From JAPLKB01 sp964532465 (lineage in GTDB: Bacteria > Desulfobacterota > Syntrophorhabdia > Syntrophorhabdales > Syntrophorhabdaceae), in assembly GCA_964532465.1 (NCBI GenBank), contig CAZHHX010000017.1:8785-72784 (forward strand): a DNA stretch of 64,000 nt, read 5' to 3'. Position 1 is the stretch's first letter. Each line of letters begins with the position of its first letter. The notes below the pieces were generated by a model, which worked only from the letters and a program-made list of their open reading frames with translations, was not told where the DNA came from and did not search any database. Both the position numbers and the translations under genes were made by a program. Shown here piece after piece: positions 8,667-17,166 of this stretch.

Positions 8667-8819
8667 CTAGAGATTTTCCCTATCATTCAGGACATCTCTT
8701 GCTTTTCCGACAAAGGTTTCCTCTTGCTGAATGCTTACAGGTTCCTCAAGCAGATCATTATTTAAGGTATTATGCACATTTCTTCCCAAGGTCTTGAAGG
8801 CTAATACCTTGCTTGACAT
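8667..8819 (-). CDS. Small ORF, 50 aa, strong ribosome binding site
   Basis: The frame encodes about 50 residues beginning MSSKVLAFKTLGRNVHNTL and ending in an acidic/basic tail (KARDVLNDRENL). A near-perfect AAGGAGGTG lies nine bases before the ATG at 8819; a second in-frame ATG at 8825 lies too close to that site. It is soluble in character with no cysteine pair or membrane segment. It sits alone between gdhA and the NarL-type regulator, both on the same strand. I know no family for it. The ribosome binding site is the main argument for its being real. Confidence 0.55.
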   Translation of the reverse strand: MSSKVLAFKTLGRNVHNTLNNDLLEEPVSIQQEETFVGKARDVLNDRENL

Positions 8820-8976
8820 TTCCATGCACCTCCTTGATACAGAATGTAGTAGACTTACGGTTTAAATAAAACCTAAAAGACCCACTTCGTACAATCAGGC
8901 ACAAGCTATATTGTAGATAAGGGCTTATACTATTAATTGAATAGGGGATTTCACTATACTGGTTGTAAACTGAATA

Positions 8977-9651
8977 TTATCGGCTTTCCACCCAATGTAC
9001 TGCATGTTTCATTAGCTCGGTTGCGTTTTTAAGATTTAATTTATCTTTTATGTTTGCACGGTATGATTCAACCGTTTTTATACTAACATTCAAATTGTCA
9101 GCTATCTGGCGTGTCCCTATGCCCTTTCCGATCAATTGAAATACTTCCAGTTCCCTGTCGCTAAGACTTTCTATGGCAGATTTGGTTGTCTCGGTCTTCC
9201 CGTCAATAAACCTTTTTACAATATTTGCGCTTACTCCTTCGCTTATATACAATTCTCCCCGCAGAACCCTGCGAATAGCCTCCATCATCTTTTCTATTGC
9301 TTCCTGTTTCATAATATAGCCTCTCGCGCCTACCCTTAATGCTCTTTCGGCAAAGAGAGACTCGTCATGCATGGATACAACCAGTGCAGGCAGGTTGCTG
9401 TAACGCGCCTTAATGATCTTGATCAACTCTATGCCGTCAATGCCCTGAAGGGAAATATCAACAATTATTAAATCAGGTTGAGATTTTTTTAATGATTCAA
9501 GCGCGTGCTGCGCGCTGTCCGCCTCACCGCAAACCACCAGATCAGTTTCCTGGTTGATCATCTGGGCAAGCCCTTTACGGACAATGGGATGGTCATCTAC
9601 AATAAATATTTTTCGTTTCCCTTTTATAGAGTCATTCTGTTTTTTATTCAT
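8977..9651 (-). CDS. NarL/FixJ-family response regulator
   Basis: 224 residues: an N-terminal receiver (FIVDDHPIVRKGLAQM; phosphoacceptor Asp in DLIIVDISLQG; conserved Lys in IMKQEA) and a C-terminal LuxR-type helix-turn-helix (LSDRELEVFQLIGKGIGTRQ, then VSIKTVESYRANIKDKL). It will act as a DNA-binding output of the kinase encoded immediately upstream. ATG 9651 is preferred because GGAGGAA sits eight bases before it; ATG 9657 lies directly on that site. It overlaps the kinase stop by eight bases, so translation is coupled. The target genes are unknown. Confidence 0.92.
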   Translation of the reverse strand: MNKKQNDSIKGKRKIFIVDDHPIVRKGLAQMINQETDLVVCGEADSAQHALESLKKSQPDLIIVDISLQGIDGIELIKIIKARYSNLPALVVSMHDESLFAERALRVGARGYIMKQEAIEKMMEAIRRVLRGELYISEGVSANIVKRFIDGKTETTKSAIESLSDRELEVFQLIGKGIGTRQIADNLNVSIKTVESYRANIKDKLNLKNATELMKHAVHWVESR

Positions 9652-10858
9652 ATGCATTTCCTCCCCCTTCTCTTTGTTTATTCTCTAATAAACATGTGAC
9701 TACAGTGCTGCCTTCTACGCAGTTTTTAATATCAAGGGACGCGCCTATCATGTTTGCCCGGTGCTTCATAATGCTTATACCCATGCCTGTATTCTCTTTT
9801 AAAATATCACGCGTACTGCGGCCGTTGTTTTTTATTGTGAGAACTGTCATTCCCTTATCTTCAGTGAATTTTATTGTAATTTTTGTTGACTTTCCGTGTT
9901 TAACTGCATTGTTTACGGCCTCCTGGATAATCCTGTAAATATGAACGGCCACGAAATTATCATAAAAAAGCAGGGGCTTATCATAATCAACAATGCATGT
10001 TACATTGAACATCTTTTTCATATTCAAGGATAGCTCGGAAAGCGCCGCCATAAGGCCATTTGCTTCGAGTCTCACCGGATAGAGTCCCCGCGCGATGCCT
10101 TTTGTCTGTGTGATTGCCTCGTTAATCAGGGATACCATCTCACCGGCACCGTTTGCCTCTTCAAAAGATTTCTTTTTCATCTTCTGCTGCAAAACCTTGC
10201 CGAGAAAGGCAATTCCTGCAAGCTGCTGGCATATACTGTCATGCAGATCCTGTCCTATTCTCTGCTGCTCACGTTCACTGATTTCGAGCACCTGTTTTTC
10301 CAGGCGTTTTCTTTCAATAATTTCTCCGATACGCTTTGCTATAGCGTTTATGAGGCTCCTTTCCTCTTTAAGAAAGGGCCCTTCCCCGCACTTAGGCTGC
10401 TCTTCAAGGTAATATACGTCCAGAGAACCTTCTTTTATTTTATGTACTAATATATTAGATGATTGCTTCCATGATGTTTCCGCGAAATTTGCCGTTAAAT
10501 AAACCTGCTGTCCAATGTTGATTCTTGCGCATGTAATCTCAGGGTACTGCCAGGCAGGAGGGATAATATCCACAATTCCTCTGAGAATTCTATCAAGAGA
10601 AATGGGGTTTTTTTCAACGAGATTAGAAATGGCATAAAGGCAATTCAATTCTTTAACTCTTTCCCCCAGGGCATGAGTCTTCTTCTGCAGCATCTCTTTT
10701 ATCTGTTTGTTTTTCTGTTCGGATACCCTTAATTGGGCGATCTCTTTTTGCAAAAGCACCAGTTGGCTGGAAGAGGGGTCTTTATCTTTTTTAACAATTC
10801 TTACTTTTCCCCTGTCAACAGGGCTGTCTGAAGATGTTTTTCCTTTAAATCCTGACAT
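9644..10858 (-). CDS. Sensor histidine kinase, HisKA_3 (NarX/DegS-like)
   Basis: About 404 residues, cytoplasmic, with no membrane helix. An N-terminal coiled coil (LVLLQKEIAQLRVSEQKNK) leads to a GAF-like region (ELNCLYAISNLVEK...), then HisKA_3 with the H-box SEREQQRIGQDLHDSICQQ, and an HATPase_c domain (IIQEAVNNAVKHGKS; NTGMGISIMKHRA). This type autophosphorylates and passes phosphate to NarL-type regulators, here the overlapping downstream gene. The open frame runs to 10990 but that would overlap the divergent nudC start at 10940, so MSGFKGK at 10858 is taken as the start; no good ribosome binding site distinguishes it from ATG 10921. The signal is unknown. Confidence 0.85.
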   Translation of the reverse strand: MSGFKGKTSSDSPVDRGKVRIVKKDKDPSSSQLVLLQKEIAQLRVSEQKNKQIKEMLQKKTHALGERVKELNCLYAISNLVEKNPISLDRILRGIVDIIPPAWQYPEITCARINIGQQVYLTANFAETSWKQSSNILVHKIKEGSLDVYYLEEQPKCGEGPFLKEERSLINAIAKRIGEIIERKRLEKQVLEISEREQQRIGQDLHDSICQQLAGIAFLGKVLQQKMKKKSFEEANGAGEMVSLINEAITQTKGIARGLYPVRLEANGLMAALSELSLNMKKMFNVTCIVDYDKPLLFYDNFVAVHIYRIIQEAVNNAVKHGKSTKITIKFTEDKGMTVLTIKNNGRSTRDILKENTGMGISIMKHRANMIGASLDIKNCVEGSTVVTCLLENKQREGGGNAYE

Positions 10859-10939
10859 GTTCAAACATATACCATAATTGAGTTTAAAACAAAAGTTGAT
10901 GCTATTGACTTTGTCTGTCATAAGAAGTATTTTTTCAGC

Positions 10940-11770
10940 ATGTCCGGACAATTCATCCCTTTGATAAACCCGCCCCAAGAAAAGACTCATTCTGCCGCAC
11001 TGTGGTTTATGTTTAAAGAACAGAGGATGCTTGTCAGAGTTATCGGAGATACTGCATCCATACCTATGATGAAATGGCCGGATGAACTTGGATTATCAAT
11101 AGTATGCCGCCATTACTTAGGCACCCTTGACGGACGTGATTGTTTTACTGCGGAATTATCGGATACCTGCGAAGCTCCTGAAGGGACTGTATTTCAGGGT
11201 CTATGGAAACTGTATGCATATTTAGAGGAAAGTTTATATAAGGTTGCTGTCAGGGCAACTCAGATTGTGGACTGGGACAGGACACACCGGTTTTGCGGCA
11301 GATGCGGCGAACAGACAATAAATAAAAAGGATGCAAGGGCGAAGGAATGTCCTAAATGCGGTTTTACAATGTTCCCCAGAATTTCACCGGCAGTTATCGT
11401 CCTTGTTGAACAGGAAGATATGGTATTGCTTGCCCGCGCCAACCGTTTTCAGGGTGACTTGCACAGCGTTCTTGCCGGTTTTGTTGAACCCGGTGAAACG
11501 CTTGAAGAGGCGGTGCATCGTGAGATAAAAGAGGAAGTCGGCATTGATGTGAAGGACATACGTTACTTCCAAAGTCAACCGTGGCCCTTCCCGGATTCGC
11601 TGATGATAGCTTTTACTGCGAGTTATGCGGGAGGGGAGATAAAAGCTGACGGGGAAGAAATTGCCGCTGCGGGATGGTTTAAGGCAGAGAGTCTCCCTGA
11701 AATCCCTGGAAATATAAGCATTGCAAGGAGATTAATAGACTGGTTTACAGATAAACATATGAAAATTTAA
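10940..11770 (+). CDS. nudC: NAD(H) pyrophosphatase / RNA-decapping Nudix hydrolase
   Basis: 276 residues. A four-cysteine zinc ribbon (CGRCGE and CPKCGF, residues ~114-141) is followed by a complete Nudix box (GFVEPGETLEEAVHREIKEE) and the NudC-specific SQPWPFPDS motif. NudC hydrolyses NADH to NMNH and AMP and removes 5' NAD caps from RNA. Length is close to the E. coli enzyme (257 residues) with a slightly longer N-terminus. It is divergent from the NarX-like kinase; the 80-base spacer must serve both. The tRNA-Leu gene abuts its 3' end on the opposite strand. Confidence 0.93.
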   Translation: MSGQFIPLINPPQEKTHSAALWFMFKEQRMLVRVIGDTASIPMMKWPDELGLSIVCRHYLGTLDGRDCFTAELSDTCEAPEGTVFQGLWKLYAYLEESLYKVAVRATQIVDWDRTHRFCGRCGEQTINKKDARAKECPKCGFTMFPRISPAVIVLVEQEDMVLLARANRFQGDLHSVLAGFVEPGETLEEAVHREIKEEVGIDVKDIRYFQSQPWPFPDSLMIAFTASYAGGEIKADGEEIAAAGWFKAESLPEIPGNISIARRLIDWFTDKHMKI

Positions 11771-11771
11771 A

Positions 11772-11856
11772 TGCCGAAGACGGGACTCGAACCCACACAG
11801 ACTTACAGCCTACTAGACCCTGAATCTAGCGCGTCTACCAATTCCGCCACTTCGGC
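11772..11856 (-). tRNA. tRNA-Leu (CAG)
   Basis: An 85-base cloverleaf can be folded on the minus strand. The acceptor stem GCCGAAG/CTTCGGC has discriminator A; the D-arm includes GGCGGAATTGGTAGACGC; the anticodon stem CTAGA/TCTAG holds loop TTCAGGG with anticodon CAG; a long variable arm is typical of leucine tRNA; the T-arm contains GGGTTCGAGTCCC. CCA is not encoded. I see no integrase or attachment-site duplication nearby. Confidence 0.95.
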
Positions 11857-11907
11857 ACAATAATTACTTAACTTATATGGATATGATGCATATGTCAAGA
11901 GGAGTGT

Positions 11908-12837
11908 ATGAAAACTTTTGAATCTCTCAATAATTTTAATTATTTTCCAAGTCCTGTTCTTACGATAGGAAACTATGACGGAATACACATCGGTCACAAA
12001 CAAATCATTGAAAGAGTAAGAACAAGGGCTGCAGAGATATCCGGTACGTCAATGCTCATGACCTTTAATCCGCATCCCTTAAGCATTTTAAAGCCGGATA
12101 ATCATCTTGGCCTTATTACTCCTGTTGATATTCGAAAAAGGCTTATCGAGGAGAACGGCATTGATGTGTTGTTGCTGCTGCCCTTTACAGATGAATTCCG
12201 TCTGACAGACCCCGATGCGTTTGTAAAAGACATACTGATAAAAAAACTGGGCATAAAAGGGTTAGTGGTAGGTTATGATTTCAAGTTCGGAAAAGGTGGT
12301 AAAGGAGATACTCATATCCTTAAGAACCTTTCCGTTCAATACGGGTTCTTCTTTGAAGCAGTGGATGCCATTATGTTAAGCAACGAAAAGATAGGGAGCA
12401 ACAGGATAAGAAAGCTGATTATGGCCGGAGATGTCAAAAAAGCTGAGTTATTTCTCGGGAGGCCTTATATTATAGAGGGTACTGTATTAAAGGGGTACGG
12501 CAGAGGAGGCGACATAGGCTTCCCTACCATAAATATTCAAACAGAATTTGAGATTGTCCCTAAAAACGGTGTATATATCAGCGAGGTTGAAGTAGGTGAC
12601 GAAAAATACCGGTCGGTAACAAATATCGGATATAACCCGACTTTTAACAATCAGGAAAGGTCTATTGAGACATTCATACTGGATTTCTCGGACAATCTCT
12701 ATGGAAAGAAAGTCTCTCTGTATTTTCATGAAAGGATACGGGATGAGATAAAGTTCGACAATGTCGATGAATTGAAGCAGAGAATCAGCATGGATGTACA
12801 AGCAGCCGGATCATATTTTGAAAAGGCTGCCCAATAG
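11908..12837 (+). CDS. ribF: Bifunctional riboflavin kinase / FAD synthetase
   Basis: 309 residues, the usual length. The N-terminal adenylyltransferase half shows LTIGNYDGIHIGHKQII (the HxGH nucleotidyl-transfer signature) and TFNPHP. The C-terminal riboflavin kinase half shows GRGGDIGFPTINI and NGVYISEV. It phosphorylates riboflavin to FMN and adenylates FMN to FAD. A GAGGAG site lies seven bases before ATG 11908. It is followed after 45 bases by the metallopeptidase-like gene. Confidence 0.95.
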   Translation: MKTFESLNNFNYFPSPVLTIGNYDGIHIGHKQIIERVRTRAAEISGTSMLMTFNPHPLSILKPDNHLGLITPVDIRKRLIEENGIDVLLLLPFTDEFRLTDPDAFVKDILIKKLGIKGLVVGYDFKFGKGGKGDTHILKNLSVQYGFFFEAVDAIMLSNEKIGSNRIRKLIMAGDVKKAELFLGRPYIIEGTVLKGYGRGGDIGFPTINIQTEFEIVPKNGVYISEVEVGDEKYRSVTNIGYNPTFNNQERSIETFILDFSDNLYGKKVSLYFHERIRDEIKFDNVDELKQRISMDVQAAGSYFEKAAQ

Positions 12838-12882
12838 AGTTTTTTGGACAAATTTAATATTTTAATTAAAGGAGGCAATTGA

Positions 12883-13392
12883 ATGGGGCTCAGATACGAA
12901 GAAGTGAGTGATGATGTAGTTACAATGCTGAGGGAGATAAAGGCTCAGTATTTCCCGGAGTTAAAAAATGCGCAGATTAAAGTGCTCTTTGATGTGAAAA
13001 AAAGAAAATCAGGCGGGATGATGATTCTTGGCCGGATCACGAAAACTAATGACCTTTTAAGACATCTGACAATTGATGAAGCCGGTACGGTAGAAGGATA
13101 TGATTATATTATAACCCTGGATAAGTTATGCTGGGATAATATTACAAAAGATGATAAAGAGAGGCTGATCCGCCATGAGTTAAGACATACCGTATTTGAC
13201 CTGGAAGCCGAGTCAAATCCGTACAAGCTTCAGGATCACACCATATCGGATTTCTATGAAGAAATAGAGTACAACAAGGATGATCCGCGCTGGCGGGAGA
13301 GGCTTTCCACGCTCGTAGATGATATCTATGAACAGCAGAAGGAAGCCCGTATGGATAAAAAGAAGAAGAAGGTAGGAACCGGATTAAGCTAA
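12883..13392 (+). CDS. Putative zinc metallopeptidase-like protein (HExxH)
   Basis: 169 residues. The segment RLIRHELRHTVFDLE contains an HExxH zinc motif (residues ~103-107) followed by DHTISDFYEE about 18 residues on, the layout of the small putative metallopeptidase family first described from phages. The N-terminus (MGLRYEEVSDDVV) and the lysine-rich C-terminal tail are otherwise plain; there is no signal peptide, so it should be cytoplasmic. AAAGGAGG precedes the ATG. Homologues are also found in chromosomes outside prophages, and no phage genes adjoin it. The substrate is unknown. Confidence 0.75.
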   Translation: MGLRYEEVSDDVVTMLREIKAQYFPELKNAQIKVLFDVKKRKSGGMMILGRITKTNDLLRHLTIDEAGTVEGYDYIITLDKLCWDNITKDDKERLIRHELRHTVFDLEAESNPYKLQDHTISDFYEEIEYNKDDPRWRERLSTLVDDIYEQQKEARMDKKKKKVGTGLS

Positions 13393-13477
13393 GAACTGCC
13401 TTTTTTTCGGGGATTTTAATTTTAAACGGGTCTATTAACCGAAGTTTGAAACGAAAGTTTTTTCAGTTTTTTGTTTT

Positions 13478-13506
13478 AATACCCCGTCAGATCGTGGCGG
13501 GGTATT
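13478..13506 (+). terminator. Hairpin, probable terminator
   Basis: A 12-bp stem (AATACCCCGTCA / TGGCGGGGTATT) with a five-base loop follows the metallopeptidase-like gene. The downstream T-run is weak (TCATTTC), so the termination role is less certain than the fold. Confidence 0.6.
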
Positions 13507-13684
13507 TCATTTCAAAGCCAATCAGGTAGCCATGGTTAGCCCATCTTATCGTAAGTTGCATATGCCGGCAATTTGGTATAAGAGTGAAAACTTTCCCCTT
13601 TATCATCGAGTGATGGTATAATTGAGAAGATGGATGCTGTTTATTTAACCAATTGCCTCATATATTGGTTCGGTAGGTTTTTAC

Positions 13685-14092
13685 ATGGATAATTATAAAA
13701 TCATAGATCACGAGGCCGATGTCGGATTTGAAATATATGGAAAAACACCGGAGGACCTCTATAAAAACGCTGTAGAGGCTCTCTTCTCGCTTATTGTTGA
13801 GCCTGGAAAAATGAAACCCGAGAAAGGCAAAAGGATTAACTTAAAGGATGATCAGGGGCTTCTCATTGTTTTTCTCAATGAACTTCTCTACCTATGGGAT
13901 ACCGAAGGGTTTATACCAAAAGACCTGTCTCTGAAAATTGAAAACAAGAAACTGACGGGAACTGTAATTGGTGGAATATATGATCCCTCAAGGGATAAGA
14001 TAAAAGCTGAAGTCAAGGCAGTTACCTATCACAAATTTTCTATTGAAGAGAAAAATGATATGCTTAAGGCAACGGTAATTGTTGATGTGTAA
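13685..14092 (+). CDS. Archease
   Basis: 135 residues matching the archease family: YKIIDHEADVGFEIYG with the Asp-His metal pair of the IDHTADVG box, an ALFSLIVEPG stretch, FLNELLYLWDTEGF, and the terminal metal-binding part of KAVTYHKFSIEE. Archease accelerates RtcB by promoting its guanylylation and allowing multiple turnover, and bacterial copies usually flank rtcB, as here (84 bases upstream of it). The start ATG 13685 lies shortly after a T-rich stretch with a weak ribosome binding site. Confidence 0.93.
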   Translation: MDNYKIIDHEADVGFEIYGKTPEDLYKNAVEALFSLIVEPGKMKPEKGKRINLKDDQGLLIVFLNELLYLWDTEGFIPKDLSLKIENKKLTGTVIGGIYDPSRDKIKAEVKAVTYHKFSIEEKNDMLKATVIVDV

Positions 14093-14175
14093 GGAAACAT
14101 TATTGAGTTTTAAGTGTTGATTTTGCGACGCTCCTTTGCTAAAGCACTAATCGCTCATTGCGGGAGGTTTATATC

Positions 14176-15615
14176 ATGGAAAACCTTCGGGAACATCTAA
14201 GAAAACTCGACGAAAACAGATACCTTGTAGAAAAACATGACCGCATGTTTACGGACGGACTTGTCTATCTGAATGAAGAATTGCTCCGCGTTATGGGAAC
14301 GGACGAGAGCATCAAGCAGGTAGAAAACGTTGCCTGTCTGCCCGGTATCGTAGGCATGTCCATGGCAATGCCTGATATACACTGGGGCTACGGTTTTCCT
14401 ATCGGCGGAGTAGCCGCATTCGATATGGATAAAGGGGTTATCTCCCCCGGCGGCGTCGGTTATGATATAAATTGAGGCGTAAGGCTTATGCGCTCCGTGT
14501 TGAGCGTTCAGGATGTCAAAAATAAGATTGAAAACCTTGTTGATGAACTCTACATTAACATTCCAAGTGGAGTAGGATCTCACAGAAAGGACCTAAGACT
14601 TTCAAGGGATGAATTAAAGAAGGTCCTTAAAAAAGGCGCTCGCTGGGCAACGGAGAACGGATACGGGACACATGATGACCTGCAGTTCATTGAAGATGAG
14701 GGACAGATTGGATTCGCATTACCTGAAAATGTATCGGACAGGGCTTTTGAAAGGGGCAGGGATCAACTTGGGACTTTGGGCTCCGGCAACCACTTTGTAG
14801 AGATCGGCTGCATAAAAGAGATATATGATGAACAGATTGCTCATACTTTCGGATTGTTTCAGGATCAGATAACTGTCATGATACATACAGGCTCGCGGGG
14901 CCTTGGTTACCAGATATGCGACGATTACATAAAAGTGATGTTCAGGGCATCTGAAAAATACGGTATAACTCTGCCCGACAGACAGCTTTGTTGCGCGCCC
15001 GTTGAATCGCCGGAGGGGAAGAAATATCTGGGGGCTATGGCGTCTGCTGCGAACTATGCCTTTGCAAACAGGCAGATGATTACACACTGGGTGCGGGAAA
15101 CATTTGAGCATATTTTCAGAATGAGTGCAAACAAGATCGGTCTTTCACTTGTCTACGATATTTGTCACAATATTGCAAAAATAGAGAAACACAAGAAAGC
15201 AACTCTCTGTGTACACAGAAAGGGGGCAACAAGGGCATATCCGGCAGGTAACCCTGCGCTACCCGAAAAATATATGAAAGTTGGTCAACCAGTATTAATT
15301 CCCGGAGACATGGGGAGGGCGTCTTATGTGCTTTGTGGTACAGAACGCGCCATGGAAGAGACCTTTGGAAGCACTTGTCATGGCGCAGGCCGTGTCATGA
15401 GCAGAAGCCAGGCAATAAAGACAGCAAAGGGGCGTTCTGTACCGAAAGAAATGGAAGCAAGGGGAATATATGTGAAGGCTGCAAGCAGGGCAACGCTTGT
15501 CGAAGAAATGCCGGAGGCATATAAAGATGTATCAAAAGTTGTTCAGGTTGTACATGATGCAGGTATTTCCAAACTTGTTGCAAAGATTGTGCCGCTTGGG
15601 CTTATAAAAGGCTGA
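14176..15615 (+). CDS. rtcB: RNA-splicing ligase RtcB with in-frame TGA at the catalytic Cys (candidate selenoprotein)
   Basis: Read through the TGA at 14473-14475, the frame gives 479 residues, the length of archaeal-type RtcB. RtcB joins RNA 3'-phosphate or 2',3'-cyclic phosphate to 5'-OH ends using Mn2+ and GTP. Before the TGA the protein reads MPDIHWGYGFPIGGVAAFD and GGVGYDIN; after it, GVRLMRS. In characterised RtcB enzymes this site is DINCG, where the Cys ligates both manganese ions. The TGA therefore replaces exactly that residue (position 100 here) and both sides stay in one frame. A hairpin fitting a bacterial SECIS follows. Other active-site residues remain (NHFVEIG, HTGSRGLG, HNIAKIE, KGATRAYP, CHGAG). 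The start follows GGGAGG. Sec insertion is inferred; a sequencing error (TGC to TGA) is the alternative. Confidence 0.85.
14485..14512 (+). other. Candidate bacterial SECIS element in rtcB
   Basis: Directly downstream of the TGA, CGCTC (14491-14495) pairs with GAGCG (14502-14506) around hexaloop CGTGTT; a G-U pair (14490/14507) extends it, and after a 2x2 internal loop three more pairs (14485-14487 with 14510-14512) can form. The apical loop starts 20 bases after the TGA and has G at its second position. This agrees with the known bacterial pattern (loop G within roughly 16-37 bases of UGA). Confidence 0.6.
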
Positions 15616-15654
15616 AAAAAGCAGCGTTGTCTGCTGAATCAATGTGAGGCATTT

Positions 15655-16185
15655 ATGGAGAAAAAGAAAAAAGGACTTATTGTGGTTTTTACCGGGGAAG
15701 GCAAGGGCAAAACAACAGCCGCCCTTGGCGCTGCGTTGCGTGCAAGCGGTCACAATATGAATACGCTCATGATAGAATTTATGAAAGAAGAAGGCAGGTC
15801 AGGAGAACAGAAGGTGTGTCCGGCTCTGCTGAAAAAAATAGATATCTACCCTTTTGGTATGGGCTTTGTTTTCAGAGGAGATGATCCGAGACCGCATATG
15901 GAAATCATTGAGAATGCATGGCTCTTCATGGAAGAGATGCTTTCAAAAAAGAAATACCAGATTCTCATTCTCGATGAGCTATCCGTTGCGTTAAGTCTGG
16001 GGCTGTTCCCTGTTGATAATGTGATTAATTTTCTCATAATGAAAGATGACGCGCTTCATGTGATCATAACCGGCAGGGATGCGCCGCCTGAACTTATTAA
16101 AATTGCAGATATTGTCACAGAAATGAAAGAGGTAAAGCATATATTTAAAGAAGGTGTTGCGGCAACACTTGGATTGGACTATTGA
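15655..16185 (+). CDS. cobO: Cob(I)yrinic acid a,c-diamide adenosyltransferase
   Basis: 176 residues of the CobO/BtuR type. A P-loop near the N-terminus (FTGEGKGKTTAALG) binds ATP; ILDELSVALSLGL holds the Walker-B-like acidic pair; the C-terminus KHIFKEGVAATLGLDY matches the family ending. It transfers the adenosyl group of ATP to cob(I)alamin or its precursors, giving the coenzyme form of B12. Corrinoid supply fits the presence of HgcA, a corrinoid protein, in this window. It follows rtcB by 39 bases and may share its transcript. Confidence 0.92.
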   Translation: MEKKKKGLIVVFTGEGKGKTTAALGAALRASGHNMNTLMIEFMKEEGRSGEQKVCPALLKKIDIYPFGMGFVFRGDDPRPHMEIIENAWLFMEEMLSKKKYQILILDELSVALSLGLFPVDNVINFLIMKDDALHVIITGRDAPPELIKIADIVTEMKEVKHIFKEGVAATLGLDY

Positions 16186-16443
16186 TGTCTGGTTTGGATT
16201 CAGAAAGGACTTAATCAGAACCGGGGAGCGGCATATATTCCCACACATATAAAAGTATAAAAAACGCAGAAAATCTTTCAAAGGTATCTTTACATCTTCT
16301 TAAAAAAAGAGTAAAAGAAATAAATATGTTTCAAAGAAAAAGCATAAACAATTGCTGGTAATCCTTTTAAATGCGGGTTGTGAACGACAATACCGAAAAA
16401 AACAGATTTTAAACTGCATTACAGATTTAAAACAGGAGACAAT

Positions 16444-17166
16444 ATGGATCCGAAGGAAAAAATCATCCTTGCCCTTGATGTAGAACGCTTTGAGGAAGCA
16501 CGCAGAATTGTTATGGAGTTCAGAGGCCATGTGGGAATGTTCAAAGTCGGTAAACAACTATTTACCCATTGCGGTCCGAAGATTGTAGATTTTATAAACA
16601 TGAAAAATTCCAAAGTGTTTTTAGACCTTAAGTACCATGATATACCGAATACTGTTTCAAAGGCTGTTATTGAAGCGGCAAGACTCGGTGTTGATATGCT
16701 CAATATTCATACGTCAGGCGGCCTTACCATGATGAAAGAAGCAAGGGCAGCGCTTTTTAATGCTGCTAAAAGGCTTGAACTGCAGCGACCGAAAATCATC
16801 GGAGTATCTGTCTTGACAAGTATAGATGACGTTGAGCTTAAGCGTATGGGCATAGATATTCCCGTATCTCAATTGGCCCGGAATCTCGTCCTTCTTGCAA
16901 AGGAAGCCGAACTCGATGGTGTTGTGGCAGCAGGAGAAGATATCACGATGATACGCGAGTTGTGTGGGAAGGATTTTATTATTGTAACTCCCGGCGTAAG
17001 GATAGAGGCAAAAAAAGACGACCAGAAAAGGACAATAACGCCAAAAGACGCAATTCTTATGGGCGCAACTTATATAGTGCTCGGCAGGGCAATAACTGAC
17101 AGTGAAAAGCCGCAAGCCCTCCTCGAGAAAGTCTGCGAAGAACTCAAAAATGCCTTACCTGACTAA
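16444..17166 (+). CDS. pyrF: Orotidine 5'-phosphate decarboxylase
   Basis: 240 residues, the standard size. LALDVERFEEA near the N-terminus, the catalytic DxKxxD-type segment FLDLKYHDIPNTV and the C-terminal phosphate-binding GATYIVLGRAIT identify OMP decarboxylase, the last step of de novo UMP synthesis. CAGGAGAC lies six bases before the ATG. The 258 bases upstream hold no gene I can support and could contain the promoter. Its 3' end overlaps rlmB by 17 bases, so the two are translated together. Confidence 0.95.
   Translation: MDPKEKIILALDVERFEEARRIVMEFRGHVGMFKVGKQLFTHCGPKIVDFINMKNSKVFLDLKYHDIPNTVSKAVIEAARLGVDMLNIHTSGGLTMMKEARAALFNAAKRLELQRPKIIGVSVLTSIDDVELKRMGIDIPVSQLARNLVLLAKEAELDGVVAAGEDITMIRELCGKDFIIVTPGVRIEAKKDDQKRTITPKDAILMGATYIVLGRAITDSEKPQALLEKVCEELKNALPD

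Noticed and set aside
10859..10990. Longer start for the NarX-like kinase
   Set aside because: It would overlap the divergent nudC gene by about 50 bases, and the added residues are not kinase-like.
14158..14475. rtcB read as two separate genes or a nonsense pseudogene
   Set aside because: Both parts are in one frame, the break is a single TGA at the catalytic Cys codon, all other motifs are intact, and a SECIS-like hairpin follows. A start at 14158 is also less likely than ATG 14176 with GGGAGG upstream.
17102..17149. Longer start for rlmB
   Set aside because: The extra tract is read from the pyrF 3' end in another frame and is a Lys/Ser-rich run unlike the family start.
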